This document shows positions 1 to 19,411 of a DNA stretch of 64,000 bases, one piece after another; position 1 is the first letter of the stretch, and every line of letters begins with the position of its first letter. The position numbers and the translations under genes are program-made. The stretch comes from Eustoma russellianum (lineage: Eukaryota; Streptophyta; Magnoliopsida; Gentianales; Gentianaceae). The notes under the pieces were generated by a model that saw nothing but the letters and a program-made list of their open reading frames with translations, searched no databases and was not told the origin of the DNA. Where the stretch lies: assembly GCA_036186865.1 (NCBI GenBank), contig AP025066.1:12637360-12701359 (forward strand), written 5' to 3'.

Positions 1-299
1 AAAGATTCAAGAAGGTTGTAGCATCTAGAACCAAAGGCAACCAAGGTAAGAACTTTATAAAGTTTAAGTTTGATTCTTCCATATATTTAGTTGCTCACTA
101 AAAACCGTGTATACTAGGAAGGAAGGAAGAAGAACTCTCTTCCAAACCAAGTGAAGGAACCATCATCTAAGTGTAAGAAAAGTGAACCAAGGCAAGTACT
201 CTTCCTAGATCCTTCATGGTTTTACAATTACCAAGTATTTATGTTCATATCAAAGTTGGATCATCATGTAGTATGTTCAAGATTCTCTTCTCAAGAAAG

Positions 300-880
300 T
301 ATAGATCTATATTTGAATAATAAGTATATACATATATACACTATATACACACGCACACTATATACATATATATACAGTATATATAAACACGCATATACAT
401 ATACATATTATAAAGTATGTATGTTGATATATATTTATATATGTATAAGTGTATAGATCTACATATATGTATGTATAGATGAGTAGATGCATATATATAA
501 ATACACGGGTTTGTATAAAAGTATATACGTATATATATGCGCTTTTATATATATGTATGTATAGATGTATAAATGTATATATTTATACATGCGGTTTTGA
601 GTATAAATGTATATATGTATACAATCGGTTTTTGATGTATAAATGTATATATATACATTCGGTTTTTATATATATATGTATGTATAGATGTATAGATCTA
701 TATATGTACATATACGGATCTATATGTATATATGTATATGTGTAATATATATGTTCAAGACTTAAAAATGAATAAGTTTATGTGTGTGTATATATATATC
801 TCACGGTTTTATGTATATATATAGATATATACGTATATACGTCAGTTATATATATGTGCATGCAACATATACAATTCGGC
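300..880. repeat. TA-rich low-complexity DNA with short tandem units
   Basis: Runs of TATATA/TGTATG are interrupted by recurring GTATAAATGTATATAT blocks that end in CGGTTTT (around 560-700), with a period of roughly 35 bp. Long open frames across it are compositional artefacts rich in Tyr and Ile. It lies inside the probable LTR and has no coding evidence. Confidence 0.7.
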
Positions 881-1305
881 CTTAAAGCCATCTCAAGGTT
901 AAAGTATGATTTTGTATGTTTTATGTGTATATATGTGAAATATATATTTTAAAGAGAGAAAATAAATAAGTATTTGTGTATTACATACTATATAGTAAAA
1001 GGATTTCATAAATGTATATATTATATATATATATATATATATTCGGCCAATAGGCCTAAATGACAAAAATGATTTCATTATATTTTTATACAAGTGTGTA
1101 TATATATATATATATATATGATGAATATGTTAAGATATGAAAGTGAATAAGTTTTGAATATTATACAATATATCATAAAATGATTTATATATATATATAC
1201 TATGTATATATATATTCGGCCATTAGGCCTTAGTGACAAATATAATGATTTCATTATATTTTTACACAAATACATATGTATATATGATGAATATGTTAAG
1301 TTATG
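871..1305. repeat. Tandem ~170-190-bp subrepeats carrying TTCGGCC...AGGCC
   Basis: Two adjacent units (about 950-1135 and 1136-1305) share the order ATTCGGCC-A-TAGGCCT, then ATGATTTCATTATATTTTTA, then GATGAATATGTTAAG, then a (TA)n run. A partial earlier unit starts near 871 (TTCGGCCTTAAAGCC). GGCC-N4-5-GGCC forms a short inverted repeat in each unit. They look like LTR subrepeats. Confidence 0.6.
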
Positions 1306-2117
1306 AAAGTAAGTTAAGTATGGAAATTATGTATTAAGTTATGAAAAGTATGAAACATAAATAGGCCACATTTATGTGTATGTAAATATAAGACTATTAA
1401 CTTTTACAATGTATGTACATGATATGTTACATGTTATATATGCTAACATAGATAGGTTATGATAAAATGTAAGTTATGAAATCATAGATGAAATGTAAAG
1501 TAATTAGAAATTTTCATGATGTAGGCATTTAAGTTATGAATTATGATATGCATGTATGGAACAGAGGTTACCAAGTTATAGTGTGATGATAATAGAAAAA
1601 GAGGGCTGTTTTAGTATGATGGCCGAATGGTACTTATTTGTAGGTGAAAATGGTATTTTGTTTAAGTTGTGATATGTAGAAGGAAATTAAGTGAGTGATG
1701 TTACTAGTGGTAGTATGACAAGATACCCGTATTTGACCGAGTCTCACGTTGCATGAAAACAAGATTTGCAAAGTTATGTTGTCACATCTCATGTTTTTAA
1801 AAGTTTATATGCATAGGAATAATAAACACGAGACGAATGATTCCGATGAGACACGATATGTTATGTTATGTTCATGATCATGATTATGTTATGTTATGTT
1901 GAAGCGCTGTCCTGACATCGGGACCGGAGTGGTAGATGTCAGGGGCTCATGTTTACGTTATGGCTGAGTGTAACACCGGGTCTGGGACATGGGATCTCAG
2001 TCATAATGCGTCACTGTTAGCACATGTGCATATGATTCATGATGTTAGGTCGCACATGTACTATACGGGGAATCATTCGGTATGTCGTGCGTTATTATTC
2101 TTATGAAAAGTGCTATA

Positions 2118-2262
2118 GCCAATGATGTAAATGTTATGTCTTCATGTTATGAAAATGTCATGTTATGCAAGTTATGAATATGTCACGTTATACAAGTTAT
2201 GAAAATCATGTCATGATTACGAAAAGTTATGTTTACGAAAAGTCATGTTTTATACATCATGT
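2118..2262. repeat. Degenerate GTTATG/CATGTTATG short tandem repeats
   Basis: GTTATG-A-AA and CATGTTATG words recur at 20-30 bp spacing (ATGTTATG, AAGTTATGAA, CACGTTATAC, AAAGTTATG). The pattern is a degenerate minisatellite in the probable LTR. Similar words occur at 1860-1900. Confidence 0.5.
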
Positions 2263-2932
2263 CCCTTAGGTGAGGATTAGAATATTTGTACGATCATTAT
2301 GCCTTAAGACAAGTAAGGAAGATCATGCACATAGACGTGATGAATGTAAGTTATGACCTTAGCATAAGATGGGTTAGTATTCAAGTATGGAAGGTACGCT
2401 AAGGTTATGCTGAGGAAGAATGACATGATCTCTCAGATATGATGCAAAATTTTATGTTCTGTATTATCCTTATATATAATGCTGTCATTTGTGAATGGAG
2501 ATGTAATTATGTATATTGTTACTTTATTACTACTTGTCTTCCCATGTATGATCCACATTAAGTATCTATAAAGAATACTTGCTGAGCGATTAAAAGATGG
2601 TGGTTATCGCTCATACTTGCCTCTTAACATTTCAGAGAATAGGGACCCTGAGTCTGTGAGCGAAGATGTAGGCTGAAGCTATGTACCTGTTGTGTGAGCT
2701 TATTTTATTGTGATGTAATAAAATTATCGTGAGAAGCTGTATTTGTGGTTGTGTGGATTTAAACGGTTTGTAATAATATTATGCGTGTCGTGAGCTTATT
2801 TTAAGATGCTTCCGCTATATCGATTACAATTCATGTTGACATGCACATGTATGGTATCGATGCCTTATACTCTATGGAGTAGAGTATGGCGGGTGTACTG
2901 AGCCGGAACTCTGGTTTCGGGCGGGGCGCTAC

Positions 2933-3969
2933 AAAGGGACAATGTCAAGTGGCGTCTTCACAGTCAACTAGTGCAGCACCTAGATATTTTTGTCTTCTAC
3001 CATTACAGAAATACGATGTGAGGAACATGTTGGCGTCTGAAGAGTGGTCTCCCTCGTACGAAAGATTGTCACATGTCCATCCGAAGAGGGCTGAAGCCGC
3101 AGTAGGTCCATAAGCTTATCTATTCTAGCAGCGAGGTGCTCCGGGCGTAAGTCTCGGTCTAAGGTTCACAGATCATTAGTGACGGACCTACGGGAGCATT
3201 ACCTAGTGTACTTTTGATTTCTAAGTTTTGAAGCTAGGTTCAATAAGGTATCTGGGGAATCCCTGAGCCTACGATTGGATCATAAGTATATTTAATTTAG
3301 CCAAATAGCATGTGACGTGTGATTCGGTTTATCTTTCATTAGGCATGTTACAATTCTTTTTATGATAGGGGATGACCATAAATTCAAGTGATTATGATAA
3401 TAAAAACAATGAAGCACGTATCTTAATTTTTTCAAGTCATATTAACTTGTAAAAGTAAATATTTGGCAATAAAATATTAAAAAAAATTTGAAGCCTTAGC
3501 TACATAATCTATAATTTATACTATTTCAAAACTAAGAGCTAAGGGATTATATAAGTAACAAGTTTGATATAAAATCAAATAAGATTGTGATATGTATTTT
3601 TCCTAACTTTAAATTGAAGCAAAAGAATAAGGTGATAATGAAATTTGTAGCTGATTATTAATGTAAAGTTACTTTATAAACTTATTATAGGCATAGCTAA
3701 GCTTTTATCTCAAAAACGATCCTTTTCATATTTATTAAAACAAAAAGATGAATATTTGTGTGACAATATAACTTGGATGTGTTCTTAGGATGACCATTTT
3801 AAAGATATAAATAAAAAAGGAGTCAACTATATTTCATATATATAGATTTTGTACAGACGTTGCAAAAATTATTCATTATTTAAAATTTGACTAGCAACGT
3901 ATATCCATTAACGGAACATGATAAAATTATGAAATAAAGAGCAGGTGAACACTGGAAGAACGGGCATCG
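2933..3969. other. Intergenic spacer, no gene seen
   Basis: Bases 2933-3230 are of mixed composition, with only short frames that straddle the LTR end. From 3240 the DNA is AT-rich with no open frame of note, no repeat copy elsewhere in the window and no recognisable RNA gene. Confidence 0.6.
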
Positions 3970-4234
3970 AAATGCAAGATTCATAACCGCCATGTTTGGC
4001 GTGATGGTTTATCACCTCGTCCTTTAAACATGTGGTTGGAGATTCGATCCCCACTCATGTGAATAGAGCAAACCATTTGGCCAGTCTCCTACCATTTTGT
4101 GTGCTGACCGCAGGGACGGAGGATTGGTCTTCTAGCTTTCGGCTATTTTGTGTGCTGAACGCGGAGGATTGGTCTTCTAGCTTTCGGCTGAGAGCATACC
4201 TCGGGCCAACCCAAAAAAAAAATGCAAGATTCAT
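3970..4234 (+). mobile_element. tRNA-derived SINE with 15-bp target site duplication
   Basis: The ~235-bp body (3985-4220) begins with a tRNA-like head. TTGGCGTGATGG resembles a Pol III A box and AGATTCGATCC (about 4049-4059) resembles a B box. It ends in an A-run at about 4213-4222. A perfect 15-bp direct repeat, AAATGCAAGATTCAT, flanks it at 3970-3984 and 4220-4234, which is the mark of target-primed insertion. The body contains a tandem duplication: 4094-4144 (51 bp) and 4145-4189 (45 bp) are near-identical except for a 6-bp indel. The element lies about 155 bp upstream of the ARAD1-like start codon, in the promoter or 5' UTR, in the same orientation as the gene. It is not a tRNA gene, because no cloverleaf can be formed. 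Confidence 0.88.
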
Positions 4235-4388
4235 GTTTATTTAAATATTTTGATAACTGTACTATAAGTGTTTGAATCTCCGGCAGGAGCAGCCGGAATT
4301 CAAGGATGTCATTGTAAGGCGTAAAGTTTTATTTGTGTTGTTTTGAAGTGACAGCAGAAAACCCCGAAATCCCCATCCCCTTCCCCAG
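4235..4388 (+). promoter_or_regulatory. Probable 5' UTR / proximal promoter of the ARAD1-like gene
   Basis: Short stretch between the SINE and the start codon. The last 50 bp are C-rich (CCCCGAAATCCCCATCCCC), as in many plant 5' leaders. No convincing TATA box was found, so the transcription start cannot be placed. The core promoter may lie upstream of the SINE. Confidence 0.4.
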
Positions 4389-12781
<8,393 letters not shown>

Positions 12782-13050
12782 CATATTATCTCTGTGTCTG
12801 ATGTCTGGCATTGTGACAGTCGACATCAGCTGGAAAGCGTCTCAGGCTCATGCACAGTTACCAAGTTAGCTTGCTTATCTCCTTGAGCTGGGAATACCTT
12901 GGATTGGGGGTATTGTTATTAATTACTTTTTTGTCCCCTTACAGTCGACAGTGTGACAAAGGAGGGAATCTCTAACATAGGTTTTGTACATTACCTTTTT
13001 TGTAGCTACTTGTAATAAGGTGTCTGTAAGTTCATACAAGCTGAAATCAC
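12782..13050 (+). other. Probable 3' UTR of the ARAD1-like gene
   Basis: Non-coding T-rich sequence follows the TAA. A TTGTAATAAGG block (about 13010-13020) could serve as the near-upstream polyadenylation element. The cleavage site cannot be fixed from sequence. Confidence 0.45.
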
Positions 13051-13913
13051 CTCGTTTATTTATACATACATAGGTTTGGATCTTACTACATGAAAAGACT
13101 AGAGCAAGTCACGTTTAATTCATATGGGATTCTGGCATTCTTTTCGGCCTCTTCTTTCATCTTATTGAACGAGTACAATTGGACTGTCCAAAAACAGTGT
13201 CAATTGTTACATAACCATGGATGCTTTATGTCATCTTACATTGACCATAACTAGAGAGGAAACCCTTTGGCTGTGTTGAAGAACACTTTCTTGTGATTCT
13301 AAGCACGTCCGACTTCAGTTCACTTGTGAGTGTGTGTGGGGAAATTTGGGTATAGGAAGGAAAGATGGAAAAGCCTTCCGGAAGACAGTCCTTTATGTCG
13401 GTATTTGGGATACTGACATGGAGGTGGGTGCTTCCCATCCAACCATCTAGTGTCTGTTTGGGAAGTTTTCATAATAGGACTTTTGACTTTTGACAAATCA
13501 TGTTAGTAACTATATGATTTAAATAATTTGGATCAATAAATTTGGTAGAATAAGTTATTGATACGGATAATATAAAATATTTAATATATAAAGTATTAGA
13601 TATGATAGTATTTATTCTAATCCTCAAAGTGTGCTCTTCTACTACTGTAATCAGTTTTTACATTTAATGTGAGTATTATATTATGCCTAAATTGTATTCC
13701 TTTTGTATGGTTGAGCACTATCAGGGTTTACAGTTGGTGTTAGATTTATTGTATGCGTATATTTTTTTCCTTTTGCATAGTTGAGCAGTATCTATTGCAT
13801 GATTGCGAAATACTATGCAAGAGTAGAACCGGAATTAAATTTTATTAGAAACCTTATTATAATCATGTTTCAAACAGAGCAAGTGATTTTTTTCAAAACT
13901 AAACTTTTCATTC
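13051..13913. other. Intergenic spacer downstream of the ARAD1-like gene
   Basis: No gene seen. Two diverged copies of a CCTTTTG-AT-GTTGAGCA-TATC block occur about 70 bp apart (around 13698 and 13768). The rest is AT-rich unique sequence up to the poly-T that marks the 3' end of LINE 3. Confidence 0.5.
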
Positions 13914-14411
13914 TTTTTTTGTAGTAAAAATAAATCAGGTAAAATTACAAAGATGAGCACATATAAAGGGTGAGAACAAGCAAGACTTGTTATAAATACA
14001 CATTTGTCAATGTTTCCCCAACCATGTCCTACATCCAATCCAAGAAACTGACCACAAAATACACAATGTCGTCTATTACTGAATAGATAGTAGACTACTA
14101 CATATATTCATGCTATGCTGGTAGAGTAGTGTAGAGGGAGGAGTAGGTCCCAGAATCCAAAGGCAAAATATCTCAGTAAAGGAGAGATCATGATGTCTAG
14201 CAAAATATATCAGAAGCCAAAGGCAACTGTATATTTGGAAAACAAAAGATAGAGCTCAATCCAATTGATTAATAGTTAAAAAATTTCATAGGTAGTCTCA
14301 GATTTATCGCAATTTCTTAGTTTTCTTTCTTCATTTTAATATCCGGCGAGGAAATAGCAAGCCATCTTTTGTTCTGCAGGACATCCTTAATAATACATTG
14401 CCAATCCCTCT
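13914..14411 (-). pseudogene. LINE 3 ORF2 C-terminus and 3' UTR (separated piece)
   Basis: This is the continuation of LINE 3 on the left side of copia C. On the minus strand the frame from 14411 to about 14320 gives a basic L1 C-terminal segment ending KMKKEN-stop. About 400 bp of 3' UTR follow, ending in TTTTTACTACAAAAAAAG. Without the copia insertion it joins directly to 44404. Confidence 0.75.
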
Positions 14412-14589
14412 TGTTGAGATTGTGAATGAAACTTTTTTCACTGATTTTCGTTTGTAACATAGGTCATATATATAGTACAATTCTACTGCTAACTATAGTA
14501 AGTAGTCAATACAATATTACAAGAATATTTCCTCTTCCACGATTGTAGCTTTGGCTGATTTCTCGTAATCGTAACCATATCTTCTATCG
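14412..14589 (-). repeat. 3' LTR of copia C (178 bp)
   Basis: Begins TGTTGAGATTG on the plus strand and ends TCTATCG, where the canonical CA has become CG. Matches 44223-44403. It is followed on the plus strand by CTCCCGCTCAAGTT, a polypurine tract when read on the minus strand. Confidence 0.88.
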
Positions 14590-15150
14590 CTCCCGCTCAA
14601 GTTGAATAATAGGGTTACCAATACCCAGCTTGTGTAGCTTTGAGTTGAATATTCTTTTAGTGATTGCCTTTGTGAGGATATTTTCCAATTGATTTTCAAA
14701 CCTTACAAACGTAAGTTCAACGGTTCCCTCTTCGATCTTCTTCTTTATGAAGTGCCGGTCGACTTTCACATGTTTCATCGTGTCATATTGTACCAGATTT
14801 TCAAAAATACTAATTGTTGCCTTGCTGTCACGCATCAACTGAGTTGAGAGTTTGAGGGAGAAACCAATCTCATTCATCAACTTCTTTACCCGCAAATTCC
14901 CATTATCCCTTTTGCAATGTCTCTGAATTCTGTCTCAGTGCTGGATGGAGCTGCCACCTTTTGCTTTTTTACTTCTCCATATTACCAAGTTCCCACCAAT
15001 CAAGGCAAAGTACTCTGAAGTGGATTGTCTATCATTTGGGTTACTAGCTCAATCTGCATCAGTAAAGACTTTAACATCTAGGTGCCAATTCTTTCTGAAT
15101 ATAATACCCATGTCTGGTATGACTTTCAAATATCTTAATGTCTTCATGGT
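14590..15150 (-). pseudogene. Copia C RNase H (3' part of pol)
   Basis: On the minus strand from 15150 it reads TMKTLRYLKVIPDMGI, then FTDADWASNPNDRQSTS (RNase H), then HVKVDRHFIKKKIEEGTVEL and QLENILTKA, the standard copia C-terminal order. A stop near 14930 separates two frames. The first residues continue the RT that ends at 40505 (PQEEHIEAA), so the two halves were one gene before copia B inserted. Confidence 0.85.
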
Positions 15151-17927
15151 TGTTGGACCGTAACACCTGCAATAAACACCACTAGAGACGGAGGATGAAT
15201 AGTGGTTACGGAAATTACATTATTTTAAACCCTTTGAAAATTTTCCCTCAAAATAGAATCTGAGACCTCCTCAGATTCAGTACCCGTTTTTGAAAAATTT
15301 AAAAGTAGCAGCACAAAACTTCAAAAATTATGAAATTTTTCAGAAATCAATTTCAATGTCTTAAGTATATTCTATCCAAAAATGAGCTAAAAATAAAATT
15401 GTTTGACCCTTTAAGCAAATAAAAAGATTCAGATGGTCAATCTGGACAGTTTCGGACAAAATGTTGACAAACTTTGAAAGAGTATAACTCTTTGTATACT
15501 TAGGCAAAAATATTTATTTTTATGTCAAAATACTCCTTGGAATGTCTAGTTTAATTTTCAAAAAGGCCCTGACATGAAACTGTACTTAATAAAATAAAAA
15601 TGTCTATTTCCTTGAAACTAGACAGGTTGCTGCCAAATGGAGCAGTTATCTTTCAAAAACTGAAAGACTAACTTTCATTTGCTCAAACTGAGTGATTTTT
15701 ATTGCAAATGAAAGCTACAAGTCTGAAGTTTAACTCCACAAAAAAGTAAGAATTTTGAAAACGTTTTGCTATTTTTTCAAGTTGTGTAAATTTGGATGAC
15801 ACTATAGGAAAAACAAGCAGAATGCAGAAGTACAGGAGAAGGACAAGAACACAAGAGATTTATCCTGGTTCGGTAAGTGTGACCTACTCCATTCTCAAAA
15901 TACATTTCCTTGGATTTTCACTATGAATCAACACCAATACAACAAATGCATAGCTTGATCCTTGGGTTATATACCAACTGTACTCAAGACTTGGCTAATC
16001 ACCTCTATGCAACTTATGTTGGAACACCTCTACCACCTATTGATGTAGCCTTACAAAAATGGATAATCAAAGTTACAAAATATGAGACAAGAGGTGTATA
16101 GTGTAGATCTACAACAACTCCAGTGAAACACCTTAGATACACAAAGAATAAGAAAGAAATAAGAGAATAGAGATAGCAAGAAAATGATCTTCAAGTTTGT
16201 TCTCAAGTATGTGTCTTATCATCTTGAAATTGCATTCTATTTATTGTGCGAAATAGCCCTTGAAGATAAGAATGCCAATGTGTCAACATCTTCATCATCA
16301 AATCTTATGTGTCTTCACTTCATTGGATAACCACCTTAGCACCTTGTACACTTGGCAATTTCAAGAAGAATAATTGGTCCACCTTGACAGTTTGTTTGGC
16401 TGGTTTTATCACCTTAAAAAATGACTTGGAAATTCTTACAAAATGAAGATAATATGGAATGACATATTCTTCCAAGAAATCCTCAACTCCTTGGTATGAT
16501 AATAGGACATGTGAGGCTGCAATGTTTGACTCCAAACAGCCTACTAGCCATTGGTTTTCAAACATGATTTTCAAGTTGCCAACTAGCTTGTATTTGGTGG
16601 CATAATCTTGTACATATGTCAAAAAATAAATAAAACACCTTTTCCACCTGTATATACACATTTTTGAGCCATATATATGTGTACAAACTCAGATTTGTTT
16701 AAGAGAAATCAATAGATAAAAATTGACATGACTTTGTCAACATATAATTCAAAATTCTCACAATTTTCTCCTTGTAAGTCGTGGTGAATTTTGTTACCAG
16801 AATAACCTTAGAACCTCTGCAAAAATATGAATGAGAGCCCACAATAACATATATATAAATGTCTTCATGAAGAAAATAAAATGTAACGTCGAAAATCGTT
16901 ACATATTCCGTTGATGTCGATAATACCTTTAATAAAAAGAATAGAATAGATAACCACAAAATAATATTCAAGAAACCATATATGAGCTCCATAATAAAGA
17001 TAATATGATACTTAAGTGCTGTCCTTGAGTAAAATGACCAAAATGTCATTGGGTGGGTAAAATGACGAAAATGCCCCTGAAGATAGAAAACTCCGAAAAT
17101 ATCCTCGATGGCCAGAAATAAATGTAAAAACACTTTTTTGATGATGAATAAGTTATATATATGTCTTCAAATGATTTCCTCCATGTCCTATACCTACAAG
17201 AACTCCAAACACCACTTTTGCCCTTTTTGGTAAGTTATAGAAACTTCCAAGGCATATTAGTCATAAGGCGTAATAATAATCATCAAAATCAATGAACAAA
17301 TCACAATAATCATATATGAAATATTAAAAACATATATGCAAATGAAAACAACTATATATCACATTCTAGATAAAAAATTTTCTCACAGTACATAACATGA
17401 AGCGCTTTGTTAGGAGAGTGAAGTAACACATAATTACTTCTCCATAGATTAAGCGCTTTATGTAGCACATCATGTTGTCACCAAAACTCTCTGTTTAGAG
17501 TTTCCAAAGGATGAAGCGCTTTATCAGAGAGAGTGAAGTCTCACGTTTTAAAAACAGTTCAGATGAAGCGCTTTATCAGAGGAAGTGAAGTCTCACATTT
17601 TAAAAAGAGTTCAGATGAAGCGTTTTGTTGGCGCTCAATGTTCGATCCAAAGTTTCTGTTTAAACTTTTTGAAAGATGAAGAGCTTGATCAGGTGCTTGA
17701 AGTCTTAAGAAAAGTTTAACATATAGATGAAGCGCTTGAAGCCTGATGAAAAGTTTTAACATATAATACTTGTGCAAATCATCAAAACTAAATCATACAC
17801 CAACATTTTCTCACACGTTTAATATATTTCAACTTTTTATCATTTATAACATCATGTGTGATACTTTCTTAAGTATTCAACACTTAAAATCATTGCTTTT
17901 AAAATTATCCAAACATATTTCTCAATA
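15151..17927 (-). repeat. 3' LTR of copia B (2,777 bp)
   Basis: Plus-strand start TGTTGGACCGTAAC. The end aligns as TTCTCAATA with TTCTGAACA of the other copy. The internal side is flanked by TTCTCCCCCCTTTT (17928-17941), the polypurine tract of the minus-strand element. It contains the AAGCGCTT subrepeats (17399-17760). Confidence 0.88.
17399..17760. repeat. Seven AAGCGCTT-headed subrepeats in the copia B 3' LTR
   Basis: GATGAAGCGCTTT or variants recur at 17401, 17452, 17515, 17567, 17619, about 17680 and 17731, spaced 51-63 bp. Most units continue with a purine-rich GAGAGTGAAGTCTCAC-like stretch and AAAACAGTTCAG. AGCGCT is itself palindromic. The same array is in the 5' LTR (39964-40345), so it belonged to the element before insertion. 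It lies near the minus-strand 5' end of the LTR, i.e. in U3. Confidence 0.85.
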
Positions 17928-17941
17928 TTCTCCCCCCTTTT
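17928..17941 (-). other. Polypurine tract of copia B
   Basis: Reads AAAAGGGGGGAGAA on the minus strand and abuts the LTR. It is the expected plus-strand primer site. Confidence 0.8.
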
Positions 17942-18199
17942 GGATGATTTTCAAAATAACCCTACATAATTTTAATGTCATATTTTAACCAATTGTTATC
18001 TCATTTTAAACTTTGTCACATTCTTTACCGATTGTTTTTAAACTTTGTAGATACATGTTTTTAACATATATGCGCTACTCCTCAACTTATACTCTCCCCC
18101 TTAACCTATGCTCCAAGCCACTTATTCAACCTATTCAACTTAAAATCATGTTCTTATCTATCTCCCCCTTTATTTTTCAAATCATGCTAAAGATAAAAT

Positions 18200-19411
18200 T
18201 ATGATATAGTATCGTAAGTCAACATGCCTAACTTGGCTCGTAAGGATTCAAAAGTGGCTTGACTGAGGGGTTTAGTAAAAATGTCAATAACTTGATTATA
18301 GTTCTTACATGATCTATGGTTATATCCCCATTTTGAACACCGTAAGAAATGGTACCTAAATTTTATGTGTTTGGCCTAAGAATGAAGTACCGAATTCCGA
18401 GAAAGATTGATCACACTTGTGCTATCATATAAAATTAGAATCTTATTCATTATAATGTCAAAATCACTAAGTTGTTGTTTTAGCCAAAGGATTTGGCTAG
18501 TGCATAAGATTAAAGCTATATACTTGGCTTCGGTGGTAGAGAGAGCTACACTAGCTTGTTTTTAGAAACCACGAAATCAAGTTGGTTCCTATACAAGTCC
18601 CACTTGTGGATTTTCTATCTATCTTACAACCACCATAATCTGCGTCATTATAGGCATATTCCAACTTAGATATTCTATCGTACCAAAGCTCTAAATGAGG
18701 TGTATGTTTAATATATCTAATATCTTTTTCGCCATATTATAGTGTGATACATTTGGACAAGATTGAAACCTAGCACACATGCACACACTAAACATTATAT
18801 CAGGTCTTGATGTAGTTAAATATAACAATGATCCAATCATAGACCCATAGAGTGTATCATCAAAAGGTTTTCCATTTTCATGTCTGATTTGGTACTAACA
18901 CTCATGAGGGTAGTTGTTGATTTCAACTTTACAAAGCCAAGCTTCTTAATCATATCATTTATATACTTAAGTTGGATAATGTAAATTTCTCGAGGGGTTT
19001 GTTTGATTTGTAACCCTAAGAAATAGTTTAGTTCACCTACCATTGACATCTCAAATTCTGACTTCATACACTCTTCGAAGTTTTTTTCTAGGGTAGGTTC
19101 ATTTGAACTAAAGATAATGTCATCTACATATATTTGAATTATTAATAGATCATTATCTTTTCTTTTAAGAAACAATGTGTTGTCTATGGTTCCTCTTTGA
19201 TAATGATTTGCAATAAGAAAGTTTGCAAGTCTATCATACCAAGCTCTTGGAGCTTGTTTTAACCTATATAAAGCTTTCTTAAGCTTGTATACGTGCTTAG
19301 GGTTCTTTGGATTCTCGAATCCAGGGGGTTGTTTGACAAAAAGTTCTTCTTGGATGTATCCATTTAAGAATGCACTCTTAACATCTATTTGGAAGAGTTT
19401 AATGTTGCTTA
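18200..19411 (-). pseudogene. Copia B reverse transcriptase and RNase H (3' part)
   Basis: Minus-strand RT reads KLFQIDVKSAFLNGYIQEEL, KKALYRLKQAPRAWYDRL, IYVDDIIFSS (catalytic YVDD intact) and GELNYFLGLQIKQ. RNase H follows with LSTTEAKYIA and a C-terminal FTKPLSQATFESLRAKLGM. The N-terminal RT is cut at 19411 by the copia A LTR. Frameshifts near 18837 and in RNase H break the frame. Confidence 0.87.

Larger units (their letters stand above)
1..2932 (+). mobile_element. Probable Ty3/gypsy long terminal repeat (3' portion), left end outside window
   Basis: This non-coding AT-rich block ends in GGGGCGCTACA, a common terminus of long plant gypsy LTRs. About 300 bp before the end are a TTTCAGAGAATAGGGACC-like stretch and a GATGTAATAAAAT signal, the layout I associate with Tekay/Del-type chromovirus LTRs of 2-4 kb. 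No copy of the left end is visible and no TGGTATCAGAGC primer site follows base 2932. It may therefore be a solo LTR, or a 5' LTR whose internal region was lost. The lineage is inferred from overall layout only, and no coding domain supports it. Confidence 0.5.

Noticed and set aside
151..1275. Open frames of 60-100 codons in the TA-rich block
   Set aside because: Composition is almost all Tyr, Ile, Cys, Met and Lys from TATA/TGTA repeats, with similar frames on both strands and no domain.
2886..3113. 75-codon frame MAGVLSRNSGFGRG
   Set aside because: It straddles the presumed LTR end at 2932, has no recognisable family and no supporting context.
3985..4060. tRNA gene suggested by A- and B-box-like words
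   Set aside because: No cloverleaf. The poly-A tail and target duplication show it is a SINE.
15910..16101. Frame with QQMHSLILGLYTNCTQDLA repeated at 38348-38614
   Set aside because: Both are LTR copies of copia B. The similarity comes from LTR duplication and is not evidence of a gene.
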